From Micropterix aruncella (lineage: Eukaryota > Arthropoda > Insecta > Lepidoptera > Micropterigidae), in contig OX155952.1 of NCBI GenBank assembly GCA_944548615.1, forward strand, positions 38,932,350-38,996,349: DNA of 64,000 bases. The letters are read 5' to 3'. Shown piece by piece: positions 10,901 through 21,819 of this stretch. A model generated the notes under the pieces. The model was not told where the DNA came from and did no database searches. It saw nothing but the letters and a program-made list of their open reading frames with translations. Position numbers and translations under genes: made by a program. Position 1 is the first letter of the stretch. Every line of letters begins with the position of its first letter.

Positions 10901-13900
10901 TGGAGATGTGTAGGAAATGTTTGTGTCCTTAGGTGGAGTGTTAGGTCTTTTCCTTTTTGTTTGCTGGTGTGTTGGGACCATCTGCCAATCTGGTTGTTGT
11001 TGGTTAAGTTTGGCAACAGTGAGTGGGGATTCTACAGCATTCTTAGAAATGGTTTGCACTGAAGAGGTTTGTAGTTCGCAGACAGATTGAGACCGAGGTC
11101 TTGCTTCAAAGAAGCTCTTGTGGAAAGTTTGCTGGATAAGCGGTTTATCAGAGGATTTTTTTGTTTGGTTGGAGTTTGTTTTTGTAAAAGTTTCATCCAT
11201 GTGGTTCCCAAGAGTAGGGTCGAAATAGGGTCACTCGCAGGGTGACGCCCATTCCTGCGAAAGGGCTGAGTACAACGACAATTGCCTGATCTGCCGAGGT
11301 TGGTCGCTAAGGACTAATTAACCTATTAGCCATCCATCTTCCTCGCGGTTCCAGCTGTTAGGCTGAAACCCCCGTTGTTGCAAAACGTGACTGCAGGTTT
11401 ACGGTATGTCATTTTCTGTTAGGGTTTGTTCCCTTAGCTGGTCTGTTCCCGTTTTAAGGCGCCGGAAAATCACCTTCGTCCTCTCACTATCTGCCATGGC
11501 GAACCGCATTGCCCGGGGACCGCGATGTCATATAACACTCGTGGACGCTAGTAAGTCGGACTTGATGGTAGTGTTGCCTATTACCTGCAACGTGGCATTA
11601 CACAGCATTTTATAGATGCACACTCTCCAGCAGAATGTGTACCACTGTGACCCTACCAACCATTCGGCCCCCATATTTATTTATTATTGAAGAATATTTT
11701 ATCTAACATAACAGGCACTGATTGTGTTTCATCGTGAACTAAAATCGGAATTATTTCATACGAGCGAGACAGGCCGATACGAAATGTAGTGAAATACGAA
11801 ATGAGTGAAATACAAAATGAGTGAAATATGAAATGAATGATTGTCACTTTTCCAGCATTAAACTACGAATCGAACATAAAGCGGCATGATCTAAGACCGG
11901 ACGAAATGTTTTCATACTAATTCAGATGGTTTGTTTGGCGGGTTGTTTTGTGCAGGAAAAGATGCGATCTATCGTTCATTTTACATTCCGCTCTTAAGCT
12001 TTGTTCTGTCTCGTTCGCATGAACTATTTTACGAAGATAGATAGAAGATATTAGTTCACGAAGAAACGCAAAGGAGAAGCGCAAATTAAAGTAAAATCAT
12101 GTGTGAATAATGAACTAGTGTCCTTGGTCAGGCTCTACATAGTATGGAGTGATGCAGTTTTATGCAAAATTTTACCTTTGGTGCCATATATTTGGCATTC
12201 TCCACGATACAAGGGTCCACAAAGTGTTCATGCTGCTGATCAACGTACTCGATCAACCGACCTTCCTGCGTAGCCGATAAACTCACATAGTCCCACATTT
12301 GCAAGTGCTGGACCATCTCACATAAGCCGACGCCGCCGGCATGTGGGCAGACTTTAACTGTAAATAAAATGAAAACAGTTGTGTCACCCTAAAACTTTTC
12401 CGGCAAGTATCCAAAAACTTACGGAAGGATTTCGAGCATGATTCAGGAAGGAGGTTGACCTAACTGAAAGGGAGAGTCGACGACGAGCGCGAATAGTGAG
12501 ATTGCAACGCATTAAAATCGTTTATGCAAATATACTGACCGATGAAATATCAATGTGATTTAGGCTCAATGAGGATTGGACCACAGATTGGGCCCAACGG
12601 CCCTATCTGTGTACCAAATATCAAGTCTATAAGTCAAAGACTAGTGTGACACTGGTAGACCGATTTCAATCACAACCATTTCAACTCTTGCCATGACCAA
12701 ATGGTACCTGCTTGCCAAATTTCAACTCAATCGGATTAAGCGTTTGGGCGCTATCGTGGAGGAATACACACAAACACACAGACAGACTTCGATCTGAAAA
12801 TGGTCTTAATCATCTCAGTGGGGCTCAGAATAAATATTGCCATCTTCATATCGAAAACAAAAAACTGCACATTCGCAATGCGAGAAAGTCTAAGTTTCTG
12901 AAAGGTGTGAAGTGAGCGGCATACCGCGCTAGGGAGCTTAGAAACCATCACGGTTGGACATGACTCCGCAGCGCTGTCGGATGACTAGCACATTTCCAGC
13001 CATAATGCTGTTAAAACGGACAAAAAACTATCTTCAAAAGTTGGTTTCTAACACTATCAATGTTATATCTTATATGAATGATTCTAAGAAAAGATCTAGG
13101 AAATCTTAAGGTAGGACATCTTTAATCTAATGGTCACTGAGTTGATTTATAGCAGTCCTGATTACATTTAGACTTAACTTTTTGGTAATCCTCTAAAATT
13201 TATTAGTATATATTTTCTTAATTACCCATTTATTAGGAAAGTAAATTTGTACTGTTCTTTTTTTTGATATGACGCACCTGCGTGCTTAAAAGAGATAAAT
13301 ATATTATTTTAAATGCTGCATCCGGATTATCAACATCGCCAGTTGACATTTTAAATGTATGAAATCATTCACTACACCGAGCCACGTTTTACAGCTGGCA
13401 ATATTCGTTAACTCTGCGGTTGGGATGTGTTGTCATTCTAGCTTAATGGTAACCTAAGTGCTCGAAAGAGACAAATGGATTTCGTGGATACGCCGCCGCA
13501 CTGCATTCCCTGGTGGGTTTGCTAATGATGCCGACTTATACACTGAGTGATTAAAACATATGAAGTGTTTTATAGCATAAACTCAAAAATAAGGATTGGC
13601 AACATCGGTTGGCATTTGTCCGGCATTTGGGTAGGTAGTTCAGTTTCACATAGATATTTTTGCCTGCTGGCTGACCCTGAATGCTCATTTTTTGTACTTG
13701 AAAAGGGTTCTTCTTGGGACTGGCCAGTACACTGAAATCAAAATCCGGCTCTTATGTATAGAAATACCCCCCTAATCTATTGGTAATATCTGTTTTCAGA
13801 TAAAATTGTCATGTTATGTCACAGAACATTTTCAATACTTTTACTTTTTTGCGAGTTGTGTGCATTTAAAAAAAGTCATATATAGCAAAACAAATAATAT

Positions 13901-16900
13901 TTTTTCCTTTAATCTTGTCTTATTGGATTGCTCTAGAAAGTCGTCAATCTTATGTCTATCCGAAAACACTGTGAAATAACTTTAAAGAATAAAGAAATAA
14001 AGGAAAACTTCAAAAAGTATATATTTCATTGCCGTCGTAGGAGTTCAACATAGGATTTTTATTTCATATTTTATTGTTTTATTAAATCAAAGACATGTGG
14101 TTTGGTCAGTGAATATTAACAAATTCAACGTCAACACAAATCTTCGTATCGCATGCAAAATTTAAATCTAATCCACTCAAAAACGTTCTGCAAAATGGAG
14201 TGGTGGTCATGTGGAATAAACTACATTTTGAAGTGATTAGTTCAAGTTCTGTCACTCGATTTGTACATAAAAACTTGTTAACACATTCTCTGCCGTAGAA
14301 GAAATAAAAAAATTTGTATGAAAACGTTTTTGTGACAAATTGATGCATTAGATTAAAACTTAGCTGTCCTACGGCCCACAAATTCGTTTCGAAATTAGAT
14401 ATGCTCTGAGCGTCTGCAGCGCTTAGATCCAGGGCACCCGCCGGTCCCGGTGCCCTCTGGCAGAGAACCTGTTAACCCTTCAGGCCTCGCCCCCTCAGCC
14501 GATTGACAAGTTGATGTCCCAAAAAAATTTTGTAAAAATTTGTAAAAAAATTGAGTTATGACACTGTTTACCAAAACATTAATTACTGCCAAACAACTGT
14601 ACCCATAATTAAAATAAAACATAATAAAATAAAACAAATTAAATTAAAATTAAATTAAAACGGGGCGGTCACGCTGAATCGTGTTGTGGCCGATATTGGC
14701 CAATTGGGGCTCTAGGGGTTAATATTGTTTATGACTAGCTTTACAAGATCTGATCTGGACGCATCAGCAAAGCTGCCAGTCCAGAATAAACAATAGTAAT
14801 AATAATAAATAAAAATAATAGATTAAAAAATGAGTGATGGATGAAAATTTGGGTGAATAAGTCCTCTTAAATTATATGCACAATCACATCAAACTAAATG
14901 TAAATACATTAGATACAAACCGTTGAGTTTGTTGGCCATCAGATACACTGCCAGTATTTCGTTTATACCTCCGATTCTTGCTGAATCAATTTGACAGTAC
15001 TGCATAGCGCCACTTTGCAGGAATTGTTTGAACATGACGCGATTTGCGCACATTTCTCCTGTTGCCACGCCAATGCCAAGCGGTCTGAAAACATCGCTAT
15101 TACTAAACAAATTACGCCGACAGACTGCGCCCGATTGCATTTCTTCGTGAACTATCGGAATATCGGAAAATAGTTTATACCTATGAAACAGCAGTGCGTT
15201 AGAGCAGAACGTCAAATGAACGATCGTATCTTTTCCTGCACTAAAACTACCTGTCGAACATAAAACCATCTGAATTAGTTTGTAAACATTTCGTCTGGTC
15301 TTAGATTATGCTGCTTTATGTTCAATTAGTAGTTTTATGCAGGGAGACAATCATTCATCACGTATTGGCCTGTCTCGCTCGCATTAACTAATTTTGATTT
15401 AAGTTCAAGACGAAACGCAATCGGGCCTACTATGTGATTAACATGGATATGTAATACTTCAATGCTTTTGCGATTTCGGCGTGACCGAGAACGTCGTCAG
15501 GTGAGGTAGGCTCCTCGATCCACATAATATTCAAATCGGCGAGACGCTTCATCCAGTCAATAGCCTGACCGACATCCCAGGCCTGATTCGCATCAACCAT
15601 CTGAATTGACAAACGTAAACATTTGTAAGAACTCTCAAGATAGGCGATACTGCTCAGGAGATCTACATCGTTTGGTCAACACCATTATCATTACCTTGCT
15701 CCGAGATTAATGAATATGTTAGAAAAACACTTTAATATTTCAGGACTGACACAGGTGGTTCATAAAAATGCCTCATTCAGTGGTTGATTAGTAAAAGAAG
15801 ACGGAAAGTGAGTATATCCTAATGACATTTAAAAAATAGCAACTCATTTATACACACATAATTTACACACCCTCATATCTCTGACAATATATATCACCTA
15901 TATTTATACAATAGTGAATTCAGATTTTTATTTCTATTATGTAATATTTTGTATGCATTTATTTTATAATTATTTGCTACTATTATTATTTAATGATTAT
16001 TTTTCTTGTATGTTTTATTTTACTACAACCATTTTGATCTAAGCTTATGAAACCAATAGATTAGAAAACATTCTTTCATAAAATTACATTTAACCCTTTC
16101 TGGCGCAGTCAACAGTGGCCGAGGGGTTTTTGAATGGCACTAAAATTCTTCATATAAAATACGGGTTCATGACTGCACGAGTGTTTGTGTAGTTTGAAAA
16201 CCGGTCTGCTGCGGGGCTGTGTTACGGCAGTAGAATCTGAAATGAGGTATTAAGCCGGTAATACACGTCAGATTTTTCTATATGATAGTCGGATCTGAAA
16301 GTCTGTCAGACTATCAGAAGGCACTCTTGCCATACATTTGTTTGAACATTCAATAGTTGTCCGATTCGATAGTCGGATCGGACGTGTATTGAATGTTCAA
16401 ACAAGTGTATGGCAAAAGTGCCTTCTGATAGTCTGATTAGACTATCGGATCCGACTATCGTATAGAAAAAATCTGTTGTTTATTGCCGGCCTAATATGCC
16501 AAATAAAAATGGGCCATTCGAGGCCGCCATTGAAAATTAACAGTGGCATTTCTGAAAGCCAAAAGACAGTGCCGCCATATAGCAGATCCTCACAAATCAC
16601 AGCTATGACCATACTGCGGCGGAAAGGGTTAATATTGCTATCATATAAAACTGGGGCTTTCCTTGGAATAGGCGCTGCCTATTTAGTAGTTATGCAGGAT
16701 CATTATGTTTAAATATTTTTTATATATATTTTCTTAATTAGATAAATAAATAAAACATTGAAATAAAAGAAAAACAGTTGGTATTCTTACCAAATTTTTA
16801 TCTTTTCCAATCGTTTCTCTCACGGTGCGGCACCTCCTATAGTCGTCCTCGACGTTCTGACCGACTTTCACTTTAAAACTGTCGAATCCTAAATTGAGAT

Positions 16901-19900
16901 ATTTGGTACAGAGCGATTTGACTTTTTCGTCTGAATAACCGAGCCATCCGACTTGAGTCGTGTACGCCGGATAACCGCCCTTTATCAACTTTGCGATCCT
17001 CTCCTCTTTGCCTCGCTTTGCGGCTTTCAGCGCCGCGATCGCTTCGTCTTTAGTGATTACGTCGGTGATGTAGCGGAAATCAATCGTAGAAACTAATTTC
17101 TGGGAAATAAATAATTGTATAAAAAATATTCCACGCACAATATTCCTCGTCTTGGGGAGAGAAGTACCTAACCGAGAATTTTAGCAAACACGCTGTTCCG
17201 CTATTTTATTTTATTTTATAGCAAACTTACAGATAGTAAATATATGATACTAGGCATTTTAAAAACATATTCAAACGAAACAAATGTACTATCCTATGAA
17301 TAGTTTACAGTGCTTGCATTACAAATTAACAGAAATAACATGAACACCTTGATAGTAGAAAAAAAATAAAGGTAATAATAATATAAGGGTAAGAAAAGTA
17401 ATAATTAAATAATTTGTTAATACGGTTATTTTGATAGAGCAAAATAGAAGTATGAGTAATTGGATAATAATATTTATTATACATAATATGATATAATACA
17501 ATAGTATGTTATAATATAATAATCATATAATACAGTACATTAGGATGGCAGTTAGTGAAATCTTAAGAAGTAGGAGATAGGCTAGGTAAGATCGAGTCTT
17601 TTATTAAAAAAATGGAATCATAAAATATATCTAATCCTTTACACGATTTATCAAAAACGCGACACATTCTGGTAAGAGGTCTATTCGACCCGATGTTGTT
17701 ATTGCAAGCGACAACCGAAACAACTATTTACCCCGTAGAAGTGGCATAGAAGTTAATAATAAAAATCATCTACCGGTAGAGGAGGAGAGGTATCCAAACC
17801 TAGTTTAACCTGTTAACCAGGGAAGTCCCTTTTTAATTACGCAACTTACAACGGGCGCGCACTTTTTTGTATAGACGAGTTATTACGCCACGCCCGCGTG
17901 ACGTAATTTATTATTATATATATTTTTTTATCAATGCTTACACTTAATTAAAATACAATGAAGCATATAATTTTTCGCCAACAATCCACAGAATTTAAAT
18001 CTGTCCCGATTGCTGTTTCAGTGCGCGGTTTCAGGTGCGTCTATAGTACACAAATTCTCCGAAAATAAAACGCACCACAATGCGCGCCTGGCCTTAAATT
18101 CATGTCTCTCACACATTCGTTAAATCAAAAAACAAGTCCCGCCTGTTCAAGGGTAAAATATATATTTCGAGGACCAGTCTATACGTCCTACCCATACTCA
18201 ATACAGTTTACCTTTGATGCATGTATACGTCATGATCGGTTAATAGGTTAAGAGTTGGCTATCTTATGGTATTTTTTATTTTGCAGTGACATTAGTGTAA
18301 GTGCTTTAATTGTCAGGTAGAGAATGCTTATTTCGCGCATAAGCTGTCTGTAGAGTCTTAAAACAAATATTTTTTTCTTAGTGTAAGTGCTTTAAATTTC
18401 AGGTTGAAATTGCTTACTTCGCGAATAAACGGTCAGTCGACCCTTAAAAGAAATATTTTTTTCTTAGTATAAGTGTTTCAAATTTTAGGCTGATAATGAT
18501 TATTAATTCACGAATAAACGATCAGTCGACTCTAAACAAATATTTTTTCTTAGTGTAAAGTGCTTTCAATTCCAGGCTGAAAATGCTTAATTCGCGAATA
18601 CACAGTCAGCTGACCCTTAAAACATTATTTTTAAATGTTATATATATCTCAAAAGTAACTTTTTGTCATTTAGCTACTTCCCCACGGCGACGAATTATTT
18701 AAAAATCAAACCTCTGGCTCTAAATCAGCTAGGAGTCTCCAAACTGGTTTGTCTTCCAGTTTAGCCCAAAGGTCCCACAGGGAGTTCACGATGGCAGCTA
18801 CTGCCAAATGTATTACACCCTTTTCAGGTCCAATCTATAGATGGAAAAAAAACAAATTAAAAAATTGTACATTTTTATATAACGTGTTATGTAAGCTTAC
18901 CCATCTCATTTGCGAGTCGCTCGTCAAAGCGCGCCACAAATCCCCAAAATTTTCAAAAATATCCGCAGCATTCTTCCCGATGACAAACCTCTTCAGGGAT
19001 TTAACTGCTAGAACGACTACCTCCGTTCCGCGGCCAAGTGTAAAAGTCAAACCAAATCCTTTAGAGCCATTTGCAGTAGTGATCGTAACATATACGCATG
19101 AATAATTTGGATCCGTGTGCTGAAAACAATGTGTTTTAATCACACCTACTAGAAAAATGCTTACTTAGGCTGACTACTTTCAAACAAATAAGACAAAGAG
19201 GAAATCTGATTGAGACGTATACAATTCTCACAAATTATTTCAATGTAACCTGGGCTAAGAATATTTACAAATTCAACGTCAACACAAATCTTTGAGGTCA
19301 CACAAAAAACTCTATCATGCAAAATTTAAATGAGAACTTTAGCCTCTAAGGACCAAACCTTCTGCAAAGTAGAGTGGTAAACATGTGGAATAAACTACCA
19401 TTTGAAGTGATTAGTTCCAGCTCTGTCAATCAATTTAAAAACACCCGATTTGTACCTAAAAACTTGTTAACCCTTCAGGCCCCGATTGGCCGATATCGGC
19501 CACAACACGATTCAGTGTGATGCGTTTTAATTTTATTTTAATTTAATTAGTTTTATTTTATTATGTTTTATTATGTTAATATGTTTTATTTTAATTATAA
19601 GTACAGTGGTTTGACAGTAATTAATGTTTTGGTAAGACATTGTCATAATTCAAATTTTTTACTAATTTTTAGTAAAATTTTTTGGGACATCAACTTGTCA
19701 ATCGGCTGAGGGGCCGAGGCCTGAAGGGTTAATATTGTTTATGGCTAGCTTTACAAGATCTGATCTGGACGTTTCAGCAAAGCTGCCTGTCCAGAATAAA
19801 TAATAATAACAATCAATGGTGACCCCAAGGTTGGGGGTAGTTGTAAAGAATAGTATTATAAGTGAAATTTTTGAAATTCTACACGAGGCAATAAAAATGA

Positions 19901-21469
19901 CAATTATCGGCAACTCATGATGCTTACAGTGTTTTGTCTGCTTTGTAATACTGCAACTATGGTGCTTGCAATAAAAAATAAACTGTCCAGTTTCCCGGTC
20001 CCTCGCCCACATGTTAACACAAATGCACTGAAACCAAAATGTGATAGAAATCCTTTGAAGGATTAGGATTTCTATCCCTTTTTGGTTTCAGTGCATTGGT
20101 GTTCCAATAAATGTAATACGTGTGATCTGTGCATGTGGGCGAGGGACCAAGAAACATGCAGCCTGTACATGCAGTGTTTGTCATCTCACTAATAATGAGC
20201 CTGATTACGTTTCTTTGTGAACTAAAATCTGAATTAGTTCATGCCAGCGAGACAAGGCAATACGTTAAAAATAAAATGAATGATTGTTATTCGCGAGGTA
20301 ATTAGTCTCTCAGTGGCTCGTGCCAACAATGGTTTGACAGAATCCTCCAAACCCCCAATACAGTTTGTGCGGGATGGCTCTAAAGGCAAAAAACATCTAA
20401 CTACAAAACCTTTCTCAATAATCGAGAAAGCTACAGATTGGATTCTAGAGGTTGATTCGGTCTCTAAGCAGTATAAATTCCCTGAAAGTCTCGGATGCAC
20501 AGCCCTCCGTCCAGTTATAACTCTTTACTCTCTATCTCGGAAGGTGGCTCTTATTGTAGAATTAACTGTTCCATGGGAATCAAATATCCCAAAAGACCAC
20601 GAGTACAAATTAAATAAATACCATGATCTTGCAAATGCCGTAACCCGGAACGGCTTCACTGTTCACCTTCACGCGGTGGAAGTTGGCGCTCGTGGCCTGC
20701 CAGCTAAATCTCTATTTCACCTCTTTAAAGATCTTGGCCTTTCCAGAAAAATAATCAACTCTTTCTTAGAAAAATTATCTAAAACTGCGATTTGCGCATC
20801 TCAAATTCTATGGCTTCGAAGGGGGAGTGAATGGGTGGTAAGGTGAACGCTCACATGTGGCAAGACAGCTGTCCTAAACCTACCACAGCCGGTTCGTAAG
20901 TCCGGAATCCACTACTCACCCCCCAGAAGTGTAAAAAAAAATAGTATTATGATGGGCCTGACTCCGGTCGGTGAATTCCATGGCAGCTCCGTTTGTATTT
21001 ATTATATTACTTTCCAGTACAATACTACCAATTGAACATAAAGCGGTATAATCTGAGACCGGCCAAAATATTTTCAAACTTATTGAGATGGTTTTATGTT
21101 CGTGGGGTAGTTTTTGTGCGGGAAAAGATACTATTGATCATTTTACATTTCGCTGCTCTGTCTCGTTCACATGATCTATTTTACAACATTAGTTCACGAA
21201 CAAACTCAATTGAGCCTAATATACAAGTATAATTTGTGGTGGTTGACGTAATATTTAACAGGTGGGGTCTTTCGAATGCCAATTGCAATATTTTGCACAG
21301 CTTTTTACAAAAACGTGTCACTTCTGGTTTTACAGGGATGTTAATATCGTTTATGAATAGAAATTTATACCAGTGCATCAGAACCATCACTCTGCAGCGA
21401 CGTCGGAAACCGGATGTCCTTTATATCCAAACTAACTAAATCCAATCCTTGTCTGTTTAGTTTAGACAT
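7997..21469 (-). CDS. ENOSF1: ENOSF1, L-fuconate dehydratase-like enolase superfamily enzyme, complete
   Basis: Eight coding exons on the minus strand: 21469-21371, 19119-18901, 18834-18712, 17099-16791, 15600-15458, 15084-14921, 12357-12176 and 8116-7997. All have GT/AG borders and matching phases, giving 452 aa against about 443 in human. Exon 1 (33 codons, [18 protein letters not shown]) ends GSDAL and joins HTDPNYS, as in human ENOSF1. Enolase-superfamily residues are present: K223-V-K225, D253 in MVDANQ, E279/E280 in WIEEP, the GVATGE segment and the His of CPHAGGVG. The enzyme dehydrates L-fuconate; human ENOSF1 is mitochondrial and is known as an antisense transcript to TYMS. The introns hold a Jockey-like LINE, CR1-like tails and MITEs. 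Intron 5 (15085-15457) is mostly a MITE. The start codon is the only ATG giving the conserved N-terminus. It lies 350 bp downstream of the imd stop on the same strand. Confidence 0.95.
8121..8126 (+). terminator. Likely WDHD1 polyadenylation signal AATAAA
   Basis: This is the first canonical AATAAA downstream of the WDHD1 stop at 7960. It sits just inside the ENOSF1 intron that precedes the ENOSF1 last exon, so the WDHD1 3'UTR would be antisense to that whole exon. Confidence 0.5.
8530..8730 (-). mobile_element. RTE-like LINE 3' end with GAT tail
   Basis: On the minus strand a short frame ends [13 protein letters not shown] and runs directly into a (GAT)n tail (8575-8600). This is the typical 3' terminus of an abundant insect LINE. 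Only about 200 bp is present, in the last ENOSF1 intron. Confidence 0.6.
9040..11675 (-). mobile_element. Jockey-like LINE, frameshifted gag and in-frame-deleted pol
   Basis: Reading on the minus strand: a gag ORF from 11200 has three zinc knuckles ([42 protein letters not shown]). It is split at an eight-A run near 10378 by a one-base frameshift. A second ORF (9787-9248) starts as an apurinic-type endonuclease ([11 protein letters not shown]) and jumps in frame to the reverse-transcriptase tail ([10 protein letters not shown]). The catalytic endonuclease and RT core are therefore missing. The 3' end is an A-rich aataaataaa tail near 9040-9060. The element fills ENOSF1 intron 7. Confidence 0.8.
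11706..12110. repeat. Palindromic MITE, GATTGCGTTTC family, in ENOSF1 intron 7
   Basis: The inverted ends read gattgtgtttcatcgtgaac and, on the other strand, tgcgtttcttcgtgaacta. Inner blocks (gaacataaagcgg, tctgtctcgttcgc) recur at 15150-15428, 20203-21222, 44374-44670 and 44788-45094. A short direct repeat (aaatgagtgaaata) is expanded at 11780-11830. Confidence 0.65.
12570..12960. repeat. Dispersed repeat fragment
   Basis: The words caatcggattaagcg and cacacacagacagac, then gaaaatggtcttaatcatc, reappear inverted near 60560-60700. This is a transposon-derived fragment of unknown class. It lies in ENOSF1 intron 6. Confidence 0.35.
14278..14475. mobile_element. TTAA-flanked MITE A (CTCTGCC ends)
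   Basis: TTAA at 14278 and 14472. The inverted ends are ttctctgcc and ggcagagaa. It includes a C/G-rich stretch near 14420-14460. Confidence 0.6.
14472..14722. mobile_element. TTAA-flanked palindromic MITE B (CCCTTCAGGCC ends)
   Basis: TTAA at 14472 and 14719. It starts CCCTTCAGGCC and ends with its degenerate complement. The same element lies inverted in the LINE at 19467-19732. The TTAA duplication suggests piggyBac mobilisation. Confidence 0.75.
15150..15428. repeat. GATTGCGTTTC MITE filling ENOSF1 intron 5
   Basis: It is homologous to the MITE at 11706-12110 and occupies most of the 373-bp intron between 15458 and 15084. Confidence 0.55.
16090..16632. mobile_element. TTAA-flanked element with CCCTTTC ends
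   Basis: It begins TTAACCCTTTCTGGCGCAG and ends ctgcggcggaaagggTTAA, inverted repeats of about 18 bp. A second palindrome is nested inside. It is in ENOSF1 intron 4. Confidence 0.65.
16253..16491. repeat. Nested 240-bp palindrome
   Basis: The left arm (gccggtaatacacg, then tctgatagt-like words) is mirrored by the right arm ending ttgccggc. The arms are about 110 bp with few mismatches, and short TAA-like flanks are present. It is a foldback MITE of unknown superfamily. Confidence 0.7.
19158..19815 (+). mobile_element. CR1-like LINE 3' end with inverted TTAA MITE
   Basis: RT tail remnants [20 protein letters not shown] and [20 protein letters not shown] are followed at TTAA 19467 by MITE B in the orientation opposite to 14472. 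The LINE tail resumes at 19733. Confidence 0.75.
19467..19732. mobile_element. TTAA-flanked palindromic MITE B, reverse orientation
   Basis: TTAA at 19467-19470 and 19729-19732. The ends are CCCTTCAGGCC and ggcctgaaggg. The internal order is the reverse complement of 14472-14722. Confidence 0.8.
19985..20155. repeat. Inverted repeat
   Basis: ggtccctcgcccacatg (19998) is mirrored at 20133, with inner arms aatgcactgaaaccaaaa and its complement. It is a foldback element in ENOSF1 intron 1. Confidence 0.6.
20203..21222. repeat. GATTGCGTTTC MITE split by a LINE insertion
   Basis: The left half (20203-20288) ends gaatgattgt. The right half (about 21008-21222) resumes with ctttccag and gaacataaagcgg. 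The uninterrupted copy at 11840-11880 has these words adjacent, which shows the break. Confidence 0.75.
20289..21007 (+). mobile_element. Restriction-like-endonuclease LINE, 3' fragment (copy 2)
   Basis: It is open from [16 protein letters not shown] through [16 protein letters not shown] and [12 protein letters not shown] to a stop (20846). Then come the shared 3'UTR and the gtatttatta tail. It is 5'-truncated inside the MITE at 20203-21222. Confidence 0.8.
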
Positions 21470-21688
21470 TTTCAAAATGACAGATGTACACTTTTATGCC
21501 CTAACGGTAATTTTCCAACCGGTTATTTGTAGCTCACTGATTAGAATGCCTTATCAATTTATTCACAAATACACCTACTTACATATTTGACCCACCCGAT
21601 AATATGTTGGTCTCCAAAAAACTTGTTTTTGTGTGAGATAAAATACTAAGTTTGCCTTTAGACAGTGAAGAGAAATTATGTTTGATAA

Positions 21689-21702
21689 TTTATTTATTTA
21701 TT
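21689..21702 (-). terminator. imd polyadenylation signals (overlapping AATAAA)
   Basis: Three overlapping AATAAA words on the minus strand about 120 nt past the imd stop and 220 nt before the ENOSF1 start codon. Confidence 0.5.
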
Positions 21703-21819
21703 AAAAAATATAATTAATTGCAGGAGATAGCTTATAATTCTAAGCAAATGTTAGATAAGATAGCTTTGTTGATAAAAACTCTTGCGGATAACTGAGTTGT
21801 CATTTTTTCTTTCCTGGAA

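Larger units (their letters stand above)
14104..14810 (+). mobile_element. CR1-like LINE 3' end carrying two TTAA insertions
   Basis: Plus-strand RT tail remnants ([10 protein letters not shown], then [12 protein letters not shown]) run to 14277. The LINE resumes at 14723 with the conserved tail ttacaagatctgatctgg and an (AAT)n end. Between them two palindromic elements sit back to back sharing a TTAA. Confidence 0.7.
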
